A program made the translations under genes and the position numbers. DNA of 64,000 nucleotides, from assembly GCF_004362405.1 (NCBI RefSeq), contig NZ_SNXE01000013.1, forward strand, positions 20,049-84,048. The letters are read 5' to 3'. This DNA is from Roseateles asaccharophilus (GTDB lineage Bacteria; Pseudomonadota; Gammaproteobacteria; Burkholderiales; Burkholderiaceae_C). The first letter of the stretch is position 1. Each line of letters opens with the position of its first letter. Under the pieces are notes generated by a model. The model was not told the origin of the DNA, ran no database searches, and saw only the letters and a list, made by a program, of their open reading frames with translations. Shown here one piece after another: positions 9,925 through 19,157 of this stretch.

Positions 9925-11085
9925 ATGGCCAATCCGCGCGAATCCGAACTGAGCTATCCCCTGGGCGAGGCCCTGCCCGCGCCGGGCGAGGTGCTGGAGC
10001 TGGCCCCGGGCCTGCGCTGGGTGCGCATGGCCCTGCCCTTCGCCCTGGACCACATCAACCTCTGGCTGCTGCGCGACGAGATCGAGGGCCCGAACGGCAA
10101 GGTCCAGGGCTGGACCATCGTGGACTGCGGCATCCACAACGAGGCCAGCCAGGCCCAGTGGGAACAGATCTTCGCCCACCATCTGGACGGCCTGCCGGTG
10201 CTGCGCGTGATCGTCACGCACTTCCACCCCGATCACATGGGCCTGGCGCATTGGCTGACCGAGAAGTGGAGCGGACGCGCCGCCGGGCCGTCCCAAGGCG
10301 CGGCCAGCCCCCTCGGGGGGCAGCGCAGCGGCGCAGCCGCGAGCGTGGGGGCCAACCATGAGTGCCGCTTGTGGATCAGCGCCACCGACTACAACCTGGC
10401 CCGCGTGGCCAGCGGCTCCACCGTGGGCATGGGCGGCGAGGCCGCGGCCGCCTTCTTCGGCAGCCATGGCCTGACGGACCCGGACTCGCTGGCCAAGATC
10501 CGTGGCCGCGCCAGCTACTACCCCAGCATGGTGCCCCGGGTGCCCGCCGCCTACCGCCGCCTGATGGACGGCATGCGTCTGCGCATCGGCGCGCATGAGT
10601 GGCGCTGCCTGGTGGGCTACGGCCATGCGCCGGAGCACATCAGCCTGTACAGCGAGAGCCTGGGCGTGCTGATCTCGGGCGATATGGTGCTGCCGCGCAT
10701 CTCCACCAATGTCTCGGTGGTGGATGTGGAGCCCGAGGCCGATCCCCTGCGCCTGTACCTGGACTCGCTGGAGCGCCTGCTGGCCCTGCCCGACAGCACC
10801 CTGGTGCTGCCGGCCCATGGCAAGCCCTTCCGGGGACTGCATGCCCGCATCGATCAGCTGCGCGAGCACCATGCCGAGCGTCTGGAGGAGGTGCTGGCCG
10901 CCTGCCGCGCCAAGCCCTGCCACGCGGCCGAGCTGTTGGCGCTGCTGTTCAAGCGCAAGCTGGATCTGCACCAGACCACCTTCGCCATGGGCGAGTCGGT
11001 GGCGCATCTCAACGCGCTGTGGCTGGAGGGAAGGCTGCGGCGCGAGCGCGGCGAAGACGGCATCTACCGCTTCAGCGTCGCCTGA
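9925..11085 (+). CDS. Metallo-beta-lactamase-fold hydrolase with internal repeat-derived insert
   Basis: A 386-residue hydrolase. The metal motif is THFHPDHMG (HxHxDH, about residues 99-105); later ligands are the His in VGYGHAPEHIS, the Asp in SGDMVLP and the His in LPAHGKPF. The C-terminal region adds a winged-helix-like domain, as in glyoxalase-II-like hydrolases acting on CoA thioesters or esters; the substrate is unknown. Between EKW and CRLWISATDY lie about 30 residues rich in Gly/Ala/Ser/Gln, encoded by a GC-rich stretch (10285-10353) that looks like an intergenic repeat inserted in frame. It is probably controlled by the divergent MerR regulator. Confidence 0.8.
   Translation: MANPRESELSYPLGEALPAPGEVLELAPGLRWVRMALPFALDHINLWLLRDEIEGPNGKVQGWTIVDCGIHNEASQAQWEQIFAHHLDGLPVLRVIVTHFHPDHMGLAHWLTEKWSGRAAGPSQGAASPLGGQRSGAAASVGANHECRLWISATDYNLARVASGSTVGMGGEAAAAFFGSHGLTDPDSLAKIRGRASYYPSMVPRVPAAYRRLMDGMRLRIGAHEWRCLVGYGHAPEHISLYSESLGVLISGDMVLPRISTNVSVVDVEPEADPLRLYLDSLERLLALPDSTLVLPAHGKPFRGLHARIDQLREHHAERLEEVLAACRAKPCHAAELLALLFKRKLDLHQTTFAMGESVAHLNALWLEGRLRRERGEDGIYRFSVA
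10285..10353. repeat. REP-like GC-rich repeat inside the metallo-hydrolase gene
   Basis: This stretch has the composition and internal palindromes of a dispersed element: AGCCCCCTCGGGGGGC, then alternating GCGCAGCGGCGCAGC, then GAGCGTGGGGG. It is unlike the codon pattern on either side, and its translation (GPSQGAASPLGGQRSGAAAS) is low complexity. I infer an in-frame insertion of a repeat that normally sits between genes in Burkholderiales. Only this copy was seen in the window. Confidence 0.5.
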
Positions 11086-11348
11086 GCGCCGGGCTGGAAA
11101 TCAGGGCTGGGATTGAGAAGTCAGCGACCGCCGCCGCCGGCAACACCGGCAGCGGCGGGCTGAGCCTTCGCGCATCAGCTTTGCGGCGCCGTGTTGCTGG
11201 CCTCAAGGGCTGGCGGGCTACCGGGAGGTGGCGCTCTCAGCGCCTGCCTCAGATGCGTCGTGATGACAGCACGTGGCCGGGAGTGTGCTTGCCCCAGGGA
11301 TCCAGGGCAATCCCCCCAGAAGTAGGAAGCCGCGCCACCCAGGGGCGC

Positions 11349-12119
11349 TCAGAGCTCCAGCGTCGGCAGGGCCGCCTCGCGCAGGCGTCGGCGCGCGGAC
11401 TCGTAGTCCGGCAGGACCGAGGCCACCACGGCCCAGAAGCGCGGGCTGTGGTTCATCTCGTGCAGATGGGCCAGCTCATGCACCACCACATAGTCGATCA
11501 AGTCGGGATCCAGGTGAATCAAGCGCCAGCTCAGGCGTATCGATCCATTGGCGCTGGCGCTACCCCAGCGGGTCTGGGCTTGGCTCAGGGACAGCCGGGT
11601 GTAGCGCACCGACAAGGCCGCCGCGTAGTGTCGACAACGCTGCTCGAACAGCGCTCTGGCCCGACCGGCCAACCAGGCCAGGGCGGCCTCGCGCACCTGG
11701 GCGGGGCCGGCATCTTGGGGCAAACCCAGATGCAGCTCGCGGGCTTGCGGCTCATAGCGAGCCAGGCCGCCCAACTTGAGACTCAGGGGCTGGCCCAGAT
11801 AGGGCATCTGCCCCCCTTCGCCCCAGTGCACACGCGCCGCATGCTGGCGGTGGCTGCGGTCGCGCTGTTCATCGAGCTTGCGCAGTATCCAGTCCTGCTT
11901 GCCTCGCAGAGCTGCCTCGATCTCGGCCTGCGCCACCCAGCGCGGCGCTGTGACCTTGAGCCCTGAGGGGCTGATGGTGAAACCGATGGAGCGGCGCGGC
12001 GCATGCCTCAGCTCGTAATGCAGCGGCCCCGCCGGCAGCAGCAACTCGCGCCGCATCGGTGTGCCGGCCGCGGGGGCCTCGGGCCTGAGCAGGGAACGCA
12101 GACGGCGCGTCAGGGACAT
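11349..12119 (-). CDS. YgjP-like (DUF45) zinc metalloprotein
   Basis: A 256-residue protein with the gluzincin motif VVHELAHLHEMNHSPRFW (HELAH plus the downstream His), preceded by TRWGSASANGSIRLSWRLIH, which is diagnostic for the YgjP/DUF45 family. These are SprT-like; E. coli YgjP has been linked to UTP pyrophosphatase activity, so the name metallopeptidase is uncertain. It follows plsC on the same strand by 14 bp and is probably the last gene of the glyQS-gmhB-plsC operon. The 263-bp gap at 11086-11348 shows no gene. Confidence 0.8.
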   Translation of the reverse strand: MSLTRRLRSLLRPEAPAAGTPMRRELLLPAGPLHYELRHAPRRSIGFTISPSGLKVTAPRWVAQAEIEAALRGKQDWILRKLDEQRDRSHRQHAARVHWGEGGQMPYLGQPLSLKLGGLARYEPQARELHLGLPQDAGPAQVREAALAWLAGRARALFEQRCRHYAAALSVRYTRLSLSQAQTRWGSASANGSIRLSWRLIHLDPDLIDYVVVHELAHLHEMNHSPRFWAVVASVLPDYESARRRLREAALPTLEL

Positions 12120-12133
12120 GGCCGAGGACCGCC

Positions 12134-12913
12134 TCAGGCGCGCAGCGGACTCGGTTCGAGCGTGTGGCCATAGGCCTCGGGATCGAGCCGCTGCATCTCA
12201 GACTCGATCCAGCCCTGGACCTCACGCATCAGCTCACCCGGCTCCCGGCCCACGGGCGAGATCGGTTTGCCGATGGAGATGTCCACCACCCCGGGGCGCA
12301 GCAGAAAGCTCCGGCGCGGCCAGCAGCGCGCCGAGGTGGCCGCAATGGGCACCACGGGCACGCCGGTTTCCACCGCCAGCCGGGTGCCGCCGGTCTTGTA
12401 CTCACCCACCTGGCCGCGGGCGGTGCGTGTGCCCTCGGGGAACATGATGACCCAATGCCCCTGGGCGGCCAGACGCTTGCCCTGGGCAGCCACCTTGGCC
12501 CAGGCCTCGCTGCGCTTGCTGCGATCGATATGGATCATGTCCATGCGCGCCATGGCCCAGCCGAAAAAGGGGATGTAGAGCAGTTCGCGCTTGAACACAT
12601 AGGCCAGCGGGTGCGTCATCAGGGTCGGGTAGGCAAAGGTCTCCCAGGTGCTCTGATGCTTGGACAGAAGAATCACCGCCGAGGTCCGTTCGGCGGCCGT
12701 GGGCAGGTTCTCCATGCCCTGGATACGCCAACGCACGCCGCAGAGGATGCGAGCACCATGGATGGCCAGCCGCAGCCAGAAGATGCAGGTCCAGTAGACC
12801 GGATTGCCGCGCACAAAGATCGAGAGCAGCAGCGCCGCGATCGCGACCGGCACCACGGTCAACAGCATCCAGAGCATGAACAGCGCCGAGCGCAGCGCGT
12901 AGACCAGGGTCAA
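12134..12913 (-). CDS. plsC: 1-acyl-sn-glycerol-3-phosphate acyltransferase
   Basis: A 259-residue inner-membrane acyltransferase that makes phosphatidic acid. An N-terminal hydrophobic helix (FMLWMLLTVVPVAIAALLLS) is followed by the acyltransferase blocks LLSKHQSTWE (the HX4D/E motif in its betaproteobacterial form) and MFPEGTRTA. The start codon is TTG at 12913, which overlaps the gmhB stop as TTGA and has GGAG 8 bp upstream. The next in-frame ATG would remove the first part of the membrane helix. Confidence 0.88.
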   Translation of the reverse strand: MTLVYALRSALFMLWMLLTVVPVAIAALLLSIFVRGNPVYWTCIFWLRLAIHGARILCGVRWRIQGMENLPTAAERTSAVILLSKHQSTWETFAYPTLMTHPLAYVFKRELLYIPFFGWAMARMDMIHIDRSKRSEAWAKVAAQGKRLAAQGHWVIMFPEGTRTARGQVGEYKTGGTRLAVETGVPVVPIAATSARCWPRRSFLLRPGVVDISIGKPISPVGREPGELMREVQGWIESEMQRLDPEAYGHTLEPSPLRA

Positions 12914-13563
12914 GTCAGATCTCCGGGACGGGTGTCGGGGGTCAGCGCCTCACCGCGGGCCTCGGCACGGGCGCGGCGCTCCTCCTGGATCAGATGCTCG
13001 GCAAAGGCCGCCAGATTGGCATGCACGCGAGAGCCGGGCACCTGGGCCACCAGGGCCTTCAGCTGTTCTTCGTCCAGCTTGCCCAGGCGATCGCTGCGCA
13101 CCAGATGCGGGATGCAGCCCGCGGCCTGGGCGGTCTGCAAGTCTCTAAGACTCGCGCCCACCATGTGCACGCCCGCCAGATCCACGCCAAAGCGCTCACC
13201 GATCTGAACGATCAAACCCGGCAGGGGCTTGCGGCAGGTGCAGCCATCCTCGGGCGTGTGCGGGCAGAAGAAGACGGCATCCAGCCGCCCGCCCTTCTCG
13301 GCCAGCAGCTGAGCCAGGCGCATATGCACCGCGTTGAGCGAGGCCATGTCCAGCAGGCCGCGGCCGATGCCGGGCTGGTTGGTGGCCATCACCGTGTGCC
13401 AGCCGGCATGGTTGAGCCGGGCCACCGCCTCCAGCGCCCCGGGCAGGGGCTGGAGCTCGTCGGTGGACTTCACATGGTCGTCGCGATACTGGTTGATGGT
13501 GCCGTCCCGGCCGAGGATGACCAGCTTCATGCTGTGACCGTGATGCTCGGCGCGAGTGGGCAT
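12910..13563 (-). CDS. gmhB: GmhB-like HAD phosphatase with the nucleophile Asp replaced
   Basis: A 217-residue HAD protein of the D-glycero-manno-heptose 1,7-bisphosphate 7-phosphatase family, which takes part in ADP-heptose synthesis for LPS. It keeps the zinc-binding cysteines (FFCPHTPEDGCTCRKP), the ATNQPGIGRG block and the motif III lysine. Motif I reads VILGRDGTIN where the family has LDRDG: the first Asp, the catalytic nucleophile, is Gly (codon GGC instead of GAC). The second Asp remains. The start at 13563 has GAGGA just upstream; an ATG at 13530 gives the shorter family-like N-terminus. A C-terminal Arg/Glu-rich tail of about 30 residues is extra. Confidence 0.8.
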   Translation of the reverse strand: MPTRAEHHGHSMKLVILGRDGTINQYRDDHVKSTDELQPLPGALEAVARLNHAGWHTVMATNQPGIGRGLLDMASLNAVHMRLAQLLAEKGGRLDAVFFCPHTPEDGCTCRKPLPGLIVQIGERFGVDLAGVHMVGASLRDLQTAQAAGCIPHLVRSDRLGKLDEEQLKALVAQVPGSRVHANLAAFAEHLIQEERRARAEARGEALTPDTRPGDLT

Positions 13564-13573
13564 GGTGGCGTCC

Positions 13574-15685
13574 TCAGGCGGCCAGGCGGGCCAGATCGGC
13601 CACCCGGTTCATGGCCTCGTGCAAGGTTTTGAGCAGGCCCAGGCGATTGGCGCGCAGGGCCGGGTCCTCGGCATTGACCATCACACCGTCGAAGAAGGCG
13701 TCCACCGGGCCCTTGAGCGCGGCCAGCTCGCGCAGCGAGGCGGCGTACTCCCCCGTGTGGAAGAGGCCGTCCGCCAGGGGCTGCACATTGCGCAGGGCCG
13801 TGGCCAGATGCTGCTCGGCGGCTTCCTGCAACAGGGCCTCGTCCACCTTGGCCTCGACCGGGGTTTCGACCTTCTTGAGGATATTGCCGATGCGCTTGTT
13901 GGCGGCCGCCAGGGAGGCCGCCTCGGGCAGGGCCGCGAAGGCGCGCACCGCCGACAGACGCTGGCCCACCTCGGCCAGGCGCTGCGGGCGCAGGGCCAGC
14001 ACGGCATCCACCTCCTGGGCGCTGTAGCCCTGCTCGCGCAGGGAACCGGCCAGGCGGTCGAAGACGAAATCGGCCAGGGGTGCGCTCGGATCCTGGATCA
14101 GGGGGCCGAAGGCCGGCAGGGCGGCGCGGATCAGGGCGTCCAGGGCCAGGCCGGGGGCGCGCTCCGAGAGCATGCGCACCACGCCCAGGGCGTGACGGCG
14201 CAGGGCAAAGGGGTCCTTATCGCCGGTGGGCAGCTGGCCAATGCCAAACAGACCCACCAGGGTTTCCAGCTTGTCGGCCAGGGCCACGACCAGGCCGGCC
14301 TCGTTGCGCGGCAGCTCGTCGCCGGCGAAGCGGGGCTTGTAATGGTCTTCGATGGCGAAGGCCACGGCCTCGCTTAGGCCGTCGTGGCGGGCGTAGTAGC
14401 CCCCCATGATGCCCTGCAGCTCGGGGAACTCGCCCACCATATCGGTGAGCAGATCGGCCTTGGCCAGGCGGGCCGCGCTGTCCACCTCGGCCGCCAGGGT
14501 GGCCGAACCACCCAGCTGCGCCACGATGGCGGTGGCGATGGCGCGCACGCGCTCCACCCGCTCCCCCTGGCTGCCCAGCTTGCCGTGGTAGACCACCTTG
14601 GCCAGACCGCCCACGCGATCGGCCAGGCCCTTCTTGCGGTCCTGGTCGAAGAAGAACTTGGCATCCGACAGGCGCGGGCGCACCACGCGCTCATTGCCGC
14701 CGGTCACCGCGCTGGCGTCGGCCGGGCGGATGTTGGAGACCACCAGGAACTGGTTGGTGAGCTTGCCGGCCGCGTCCAGCAGGGGGAAGTACTTCTGGTT
14801 AGCCTTCATCGTGAGGATGAGGCATTCCTGCGGCACGGCCAGGAACTCGGGCTCGAACTGGCAGCTCAGCACATTGGGCCGCTCCACCAGGGCGCAGACC
14901 TCCTCCAGCAGGGCCTCGTCCTCGATGGGCCTGAGGCCTTGCTGGGCCGCGGCCGCGTTGAGCTGGGCCACGATCTCGGCGCGGCGCTCGGCAAAGCTGG
15001 CGATGACGGCGCCCTGCTCACGCAGCTGGGCGGCGTAGCTGTCGGCCGACTCGATCACCAGGCGCTCCACGGCGGCCTCGAAGCGGTGGCCGCGGGTCTC
15101 GCGGCCGGCGCTCAGGCCCAGCACGCCCACGGGCACGATTTCGCGGCCATGCAGGGCCACCAGGCCATGGGCCGGGCGCACGAACTTCACATCGCTCCAG
15201 CCGTCGGCCAGCTGGTAGCTCATGACCTTGGGAATGGGCAGCTTGGCCAGGCTCTCCTCCAGGGCCTTCTGCAGGCCCTCGGCCAGGGTGGCGCCGGCCA
15301 CCGTGGTCTGGATGAACAGGGCCTCGGCCTTGCCGTCCATCTCGCGGTAAGCCTGGGCGGCCTGCTCGGCACCCAGGCCCAGGGAGGCCAGCTTCTTGAT
15401 CAGGGCCTGGGTGGGCTGGCCGCTGGCGTCCAGGCCCACGCTCACGGGCACCAGCTTCTTGGTCTCGCTGCGGTCGGCGGCCTTGGCGGCCACCCCGCTC
15501 AGATGCAGGGCCAGGCGGCGCGGCGAGGCATAGGCCGTGGCCTGGGACTCGGCCGTGGCCAGGCCCTGGGCGCGCAGGCTCTCGGCCAGCACGCCGGCAA
15601 AGCTGTCGCCCAGCTTCTTCAGGGCCTTGGGGGGCAGTTCCTCGACGAAGAGTTCGACGAGCAGGTTGTGGGTGTCGCTGGTCAT
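13574..15685 (-). CDS. glyS: Glycyl-tRNA synthetase beta subunit
   Basis: A 703-residue subunit of the alpha2beta2 bacterial glycyl-tRNA synthetase. The N-terminus LLVELFVEELPPKALKKLGD and the ECLILTMKANQKYFPLLD block are characteristic. The C-terminal part is the anticodon-binding helical domain (FFDGVMVNAEDPALRANRLG). It begins 3 bp after the glyQ stop and is followed by gmhB 10 bp later, so the genes form one transcription unit. Confidence 0.97.
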   Translation of the reverse strand: MTSDTHNLLVELFVEELPPKALKKLGDSFAGVLAESLRAQGLATAESQATAYASPRRLALHLSGVAAKAADRSETKKLVPVSVGLDASGQPTQALIKKLASLGLGAEQAAQAYREMDGKAEALFIQTTVAGATLAEGLQKALEESLAKLPIPKVMSYQLADGWSDVKFVRPAHGLVALHGREIVPVGVLGLSAGRETRGHRFEAAVERLVIESADSYAAQLREQGAVIASFAERRAEIVAQLNAAAAQQGLRPIEDEALLEEVCALVERPNVLSCQFEPEFLAVPQECLILTMKANQKYFPLLDAAGKLTNQFLVVSNIRPADASAVTGGNERVVRPRLSDAKFFFDQDRKKGLADRVGGLAKVVYHGKLGSQGERVERVRAIATAIVAQLGGSATLAAEVDSAARLAKADLLTDMVGEFPELQGIMGGYYARHDGLSEAVAFAIEDHYKPRFAGDELPRNEAGLVVALADKLETLVGLFGIGQLPTGDKDPFALRRHALGVVRMLSERAPGLALDALIRAALPAFGPLIQDPSAPLADFVFDRLAGSLREQGYSAQEVDAVLALRPQRLAEVGQRLSAVRAFAALPEAASLAAANKRIGNILKKVETPVEAKVDEALLQEAAEQHLATALRNVQPLADGLFHTGEYAASLRELAALKGPVDAFFDGVMVNAEDPALRANRLGLLKTLHEAMNRVADLARLAA

Positions 15686-15688
15686 GAC

Positions 15689-16618
15689 TCAGGCGGCCTT
15701 CTTCTCGTTCTTCTTTGCAATCTGGGCGGTGACTTCATCGGCCCAGGCCTTGGGCGCCATGGGGAAGCCCAGGCGCGCGCGGCTGTCCACATAGCTCTGG
15801 GCCACGGCGCGGGCCAGATTGCGGATGCGGCCGATATAGGCGGCGCGCTCGGTCACCGAGATGGCGCCGCGGGCGTCCAGCAGATTGAAGGTGTGGCCGG
15901 CCTTGAGCAGCTGCTCATAGGCCGGCAGGGCGAGCTGCTCGCCCATCAGGAGCTGGCTCTGCTTCTCGTGCGCGGCAAAGGCCTGCAGCAGGAAGTCCAC
16001 ATCGCTGTGCTCGAAGTTGTAGGTGCTCTGCTCCACCTCGTTCTGGTGGAACACGTCGCCATAAGTGAGGCCGTCGGTATAGACCAGGTCGTAGACCGAT
16101 TCCTTGCCCTGCAGATACATGGCCAGGCGTTCCAGGCCATAGGTGATCTCGCCGGTGATGGGCTTGCAGTCGATGCCGCCCACCTGCTGGAAGTAGGTGA
16201 ACTGGGTCACTTCCATGCCATTGAGCCAGACCTCCCAGCCCAGACCCCAGCAGCCCAGGGTCGGGTTCTCCCAGTCGTCCTCGACGAAGCGCACATCGTT
16301 CTTCTTGAGGTCGAAGCCCAGGGCCTCCAGCGAGCCCAGATACAGCTCGAGGATATTGGCCGGTGCGGGCTTGAGCACCACCTGGAACTGGTAGTAGTGC
16401 TGCAGGCGGTTGGGGTTCTCGCCATAGCGGCCGTCCTTGGGGCGGCGGCTGGGCTGCACATAGGCGGCCTTCCAGGGCTCCGGACCCAGGGCGCGCAGGA
16501 AGGTGGCGGTGTGGCTGGTACCGGCCCCCACCTCCATGTCATAGGGTTGGAGGAGCGCGCAGCCCTGCTTGGACCAATAGTCCTGCAGGGTCAGGATGAT
16601 TTGCTGGAAGCTCAGCAT
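15689..16618 (-). CDS. glyQ: Glycyl-tRNA synthetase alpha subunit
   Basis: A 309-residue class II synthetase catalytic subunit that charges tRNA-Gly. It begins [20 protein letters not shown] and contains [11 protein letters not shown] and the [19 protein letters not shown] block typical of GlyQ. It lies directly upstream of glyS. The 54-bp gap between glyQ and lnt is AT-rich for this genome and may carry a separate glyQ promoter, although corC, lnt and glyQ all run the same way. Confidence 0.97.
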   Translation of the reverse strand: MLSFQQIILTLQDYWSKQGCALLQPYDMEVGAGTSHTATFLRALGPEPWKAAYVQPSRRPKDGRYGENPNRLQHYYQFQVVLKPAPANILELYLGSLEALGFDLKKNDVRFVEDDWENPTLGCWGLGWEVWLNGMEVTQFTYFQQVGGIDCKPITGEITYGLERLAMYLQGKESVYDLVYTDGLTYGDVFHQNEVEQSTYNFEHSDVDFLLQAFAAHEKQSQLLMGEQLALPAYEQLLKAGHTFNLLDARGAISVTERAAYIGRIRNLARAVAQSYVDSRARLGFPMAPKAWADEVTAQIAKKNEKKAA

Positions 16619-16672
16619 GGATAAAGGCCGTTTGGTGAGAGGTTTACAGTTTTTATTTTATGGGACGCGCAC

Positions 16673-18136
16673 TTACCGTCGGCGCATCCAGGCCGCCAGC
16701 CCCAGGGGGGCCAGGGCGGCGATGAAGAGTGGCAGCAGTCCCAGCATGCCCAGCCAGCGGGCATAGGGCGTCTCGCCCAGGCGGCCCTGCACCGGAGCCT
16801 CCAGCGTGGCGGCTTGGGCCGGCGGCAGCAGCGCCAGGGTACGGCCCCGATGATCCACCACGGCGGTCGCCCCGGTGTTGGTGGCGCGCACCACCGGGCG
16901 CTGGAACTCCAGGGCCCGCATGCGGGAGAACTGCAGATGCTGGTCCAGCACCATCACGGTGCCGAACCAGGCGAGATTGCTCACATTCACCAGCACCGTG
17001 GCGGCATCGGGCCCGCGCACGCTGTCCACGAAATCCTCGCCAAACAAGTCCTCGTAGCAGATCAGGGGGCGCAGGCGCTGCCCCGCCACGGCAAAGGACT
17101 GCTGGTGCTGACCACGGGCCTGGTCGTCCATGGGAATGGCCATGGCGCGCACAAACCAGCCAAAACCCGGCGGAATGAACTCGCCGAAGGGCAGCAGGTG
17201 GCGCTTGCCGTAGGCGTAGGGTGCCGCACCGCCAAAGGCCAGCAGGGAGTTCACATAGCCGTCCTGGCTGTTGCCCAGAAAGGTGCCCAGCAGCACCGGC
17301 CGCTGCGCCCCCACAGCCTCCAGGCGCTGCACATAGCCAGGGTCCAGGAAGGCCGCGGGAATGGGCACCACGGACTCCGGCGTCACCACCACCTGCCCCT
17401 GGGCGCGCTCGACCTGGCGGGTCAGCTGCTCCAGATGGCTGTGCATGCGCTCCGGGTCGAACTTCTGGTCCTGGGCAACGGCCGGCTGCACCAGGGAGAC
17501 GCGCAGAACACCGGTCTCGCGGGTGAAGTTCTGCGGCAGCAGCTGGCCCAGGGCCAGCAGGCCGATGGCCACCGCCGCTGGCTGCCAGGCATGGCGCCCC
17601 AGGGCCGCAAAGGCCGCGGCGCAACCGGCCGCCAGGGCGCTGATGCCATAGACGCCGATCCAGGGCGCCCAGGGCGCCAGCAGACCTTCGGTATGGGCAT
17701 AGCCGCTGGCCAGCCAGGGGAAGCCTGTCAGCAAGGTGGCACGCGCCAGCTCGGCCAAGAGCCAGCAGGCGGACCAGGTCAGGGCATGCCAGGCGGGGTT
17801 GCGCTGGCGCAGGCGCGCCGCCAGGGCCAAGGCCCCGGCGTAGTACAGGCTGAGAAATGCCGCCAGCAAGGCCACGGCCAGGGCTGCCACCGGCCAGGGC
17901 AGGCCGCCGAACTGGTGCATGCTGATGTGCAGCCACCACAGGCCCGAGGCCAGCCAGCCGAAGCCGAAGGCACCGCCCAGCCAGGCAGCCCGGCGCGGGC
18001 CGGCATTCCAGCTCAGATGGGCCAGCCAGGCCAGGGCCAGGATCTGAAGCCACCAGTATTCCAGCGGCGCAAAGGAGGCGGTGTGCAACACGCCGGCGAC
18101 CAGGGCCGCCAGCAGAGCATGGGGAAAACGCAGCAT
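16673..18136 (-). CDS. lnt: Apolipoprotein N-acyltransferase
   Basis: A 487-residue inner-membrane enzyme that N-acylates the lipoprotein cysteine. The first half has multiple membrane segments. The periplasmic nitrilase domain shows the Glu-Lys-Cys triad: VVTPESVVP (Glu), YGKRHLLPFGEFIPPG (Lys) and PLICYEDLFG (Cys). A last hydrophobic helix ends the protein. The ATG at 18134-18136 overlaps the corC stop by one base (TGATG), so the two are translationally coupled. Confidence 0.95.
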   Translation of the reverse strand: MLRFPHALLAALVAGVLHTASFAPLEYWWLQILALAWLAHLSWNAGPRRAAWLGGAFGFGWLASGLWWLHISMHQFGGLPWPVAALAVALLAAFLSLYYAGALALAARLRQRNPAWHALTWSACWLLAELARATLLTGFPWLASGYAHTEGLLAPWAPWIGVYGISALAAGCAAAFAALGRHAWQPAAVAIGLLALGQLLPQNFTRETGVLRVSLVQPAVAQDQKFDPERMHSHLEQLTRQVERAQGQVVVTPESVVPIPAAFLDPGYVQRLEAVGAQRPVLLGTFLGNSQDGYVNSLLAFGGAAPYAYGKRHLLPFGEFIPPGFGWFVRAMAIPMDDQARGQHQQSFAVAGQRLRPLICYEDLFGEDFVDSVRGPDAATVLVNVSNLAWFGTVMVLDQHLQFSRMRALEFQRPVVRATNTGATAVVDHRGRTLALLPPAQAATLEAPVQGRLGETPYARWLGMLGLLPLFIAALAPLGLAAWMRRR

Positions 18137-19065
18137 CAATTCTCTTCTTGCACCGCGCGCGTGACCTTGAACCAGCGCACCGCGCCACCACGCGTGAGCA
18201 TCACCGAGAACTGCAGGCCGCCCACCTCCAGGGTCTCGCCGCGGCGCGGCACCCGACCATGCTCATGGGCCACCAGACCGCCGATGGTGTCGAACTCGTC
18301 CTCGGGCAGGCTGGTGCCAAAAGACAGGTTGACGGCGGCGATCTGCGCATCGCCGGCCACGCGCTGGCTGCCATCGGCCAGGGTGTAGATGCCGGACACG
18401 CCGTCCTTGTCGTCGAACTCATCCTCGATCTCACCGACGATCTCTTCCAGCACATCCTCGATGGTGACCAGGCCGGCGGTATTGCCGAACTCGTCGATCA
18501 CGATGGCCAGGTGATTGCGGTTGGAGCGGAAGTCGCGCAGCAGCTCGTTAAGGTTCTTGCTTTCCGGCACAAAGACGATGGGCCGCAGCAGCGCACGCAG
18601 ATTGAGCTCGGGCGCGCGCTGCAGCTTGAGCAGGTCCTTGGCCAGCAGAATGCCGATGATGTTCTCGCGCTGGCCCTCGAAAACCGGGAAACGCGAATGG
18701 CCGGCGCGTATGACCTGGGCGAGCAGCTCCTCGTAGGGCGACTCGATGTCCAGCAAATCCATGCGCGGCGCGGCCACCATCACATCGCCGGCCGAGAGCC
18801 CGGCCATGTGGAGCACGCCTTCCAGCATCTGCCGCGACTCGGGCGCGATCAGCTCGCGCTGCTCGGCCTCGGCCAGGGTTTCGATCAGCTCGCTGGTGGA
18901 GTCCGGACCCGGATGCAGGAAGTCCAGCATGCGGTCCAGGAGTTTGCGCGGCGCTGGGCCGCGGCCTTCGGCGGCGGCACTTTTGTGGCCCCCGCGGGGC
19001 CTACTAGGCTGAGGTTCGGACACGGAATGGGTGTCGTAGTTGGGTAGCCCCACAGAATAACCCAT
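18136..19065 (-). CDS. corC: CorC/HlyC-type CBS-domain protein
   Basis: A 309-residue cytosolic protein with two CBS domains (about residues 95-215; AGDVMVAAPRMDLLDI and NHLAIVIDEFGNTAGLVT) and a C-terminal CorC_HlyC domain (DDKDGVSGIYTLADGS, FDTIGGLVAHEHGRVP). It is linked to magnesium/cobalt efflux, and the corC-lnt pair is conserved in proteobacteria. The first 30 residues are poorly conserved, so a start some residues downstream is possible. Confidence 0.9.
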   Translation of the reverse strand: MGYSVGLPNYDTHSVSEPQPSRPRGGHKSAAAEGRGPAPRKLLDRMLDFLHPGPDSTSELIETLAEAEQRELIAPESRQMLEGVLHMAGLSAGDVMVAAPRMDLLDIESPYEELLAQVIRAGHSRFPVFEGQRENIIGILLAKDLLKLQRAPELNLRALLRPIVFVPESKNLNELLRDFRSNRNHLAIVIDEFGNTAGLVTIEDVLEEIVGEIEDEFDDKDGVSGIYTLADGSQRVAGDAQIAAVNLSFGTSLPEDEFDTIGGLVAHEHGRVPRRGETLEVGGLQFSVMLTRGGAVRWFKVTRAVQEEN

Positions 19066-19157
19066 TGACAGTGCGACCCTGTTGCACCACAGTCAGCCGC
19101 CCCCTGAGCCGGGTCTCGGGCGGCGGATTCGTCACAGCAGTAAGCCTCTAGATCACC

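Noticed and set aside
11086..11348. Possible small gene or RNA between the metallo-hydrolase and the YgjP-like gene
   Set aside because: The open frames run through both neighbours and show no ribosome binding site or motif. No structured RNA was recognised.
14384..16624. 746-codon open frame opposite glyS-glyQ, and similar long frames opposite nirB, nasA and the EF-G gene
   Set aside because: All are antisense shadows of confirmed genes; the absence of stop codons follows from the high GC content.
16619..16672. Terminator or promoter in the AT-rich lnt-glyQ gap
   Set aside because: The short T/A-rich stretch has no paired stem, and no convincing -35/-10 pair could be chosen.
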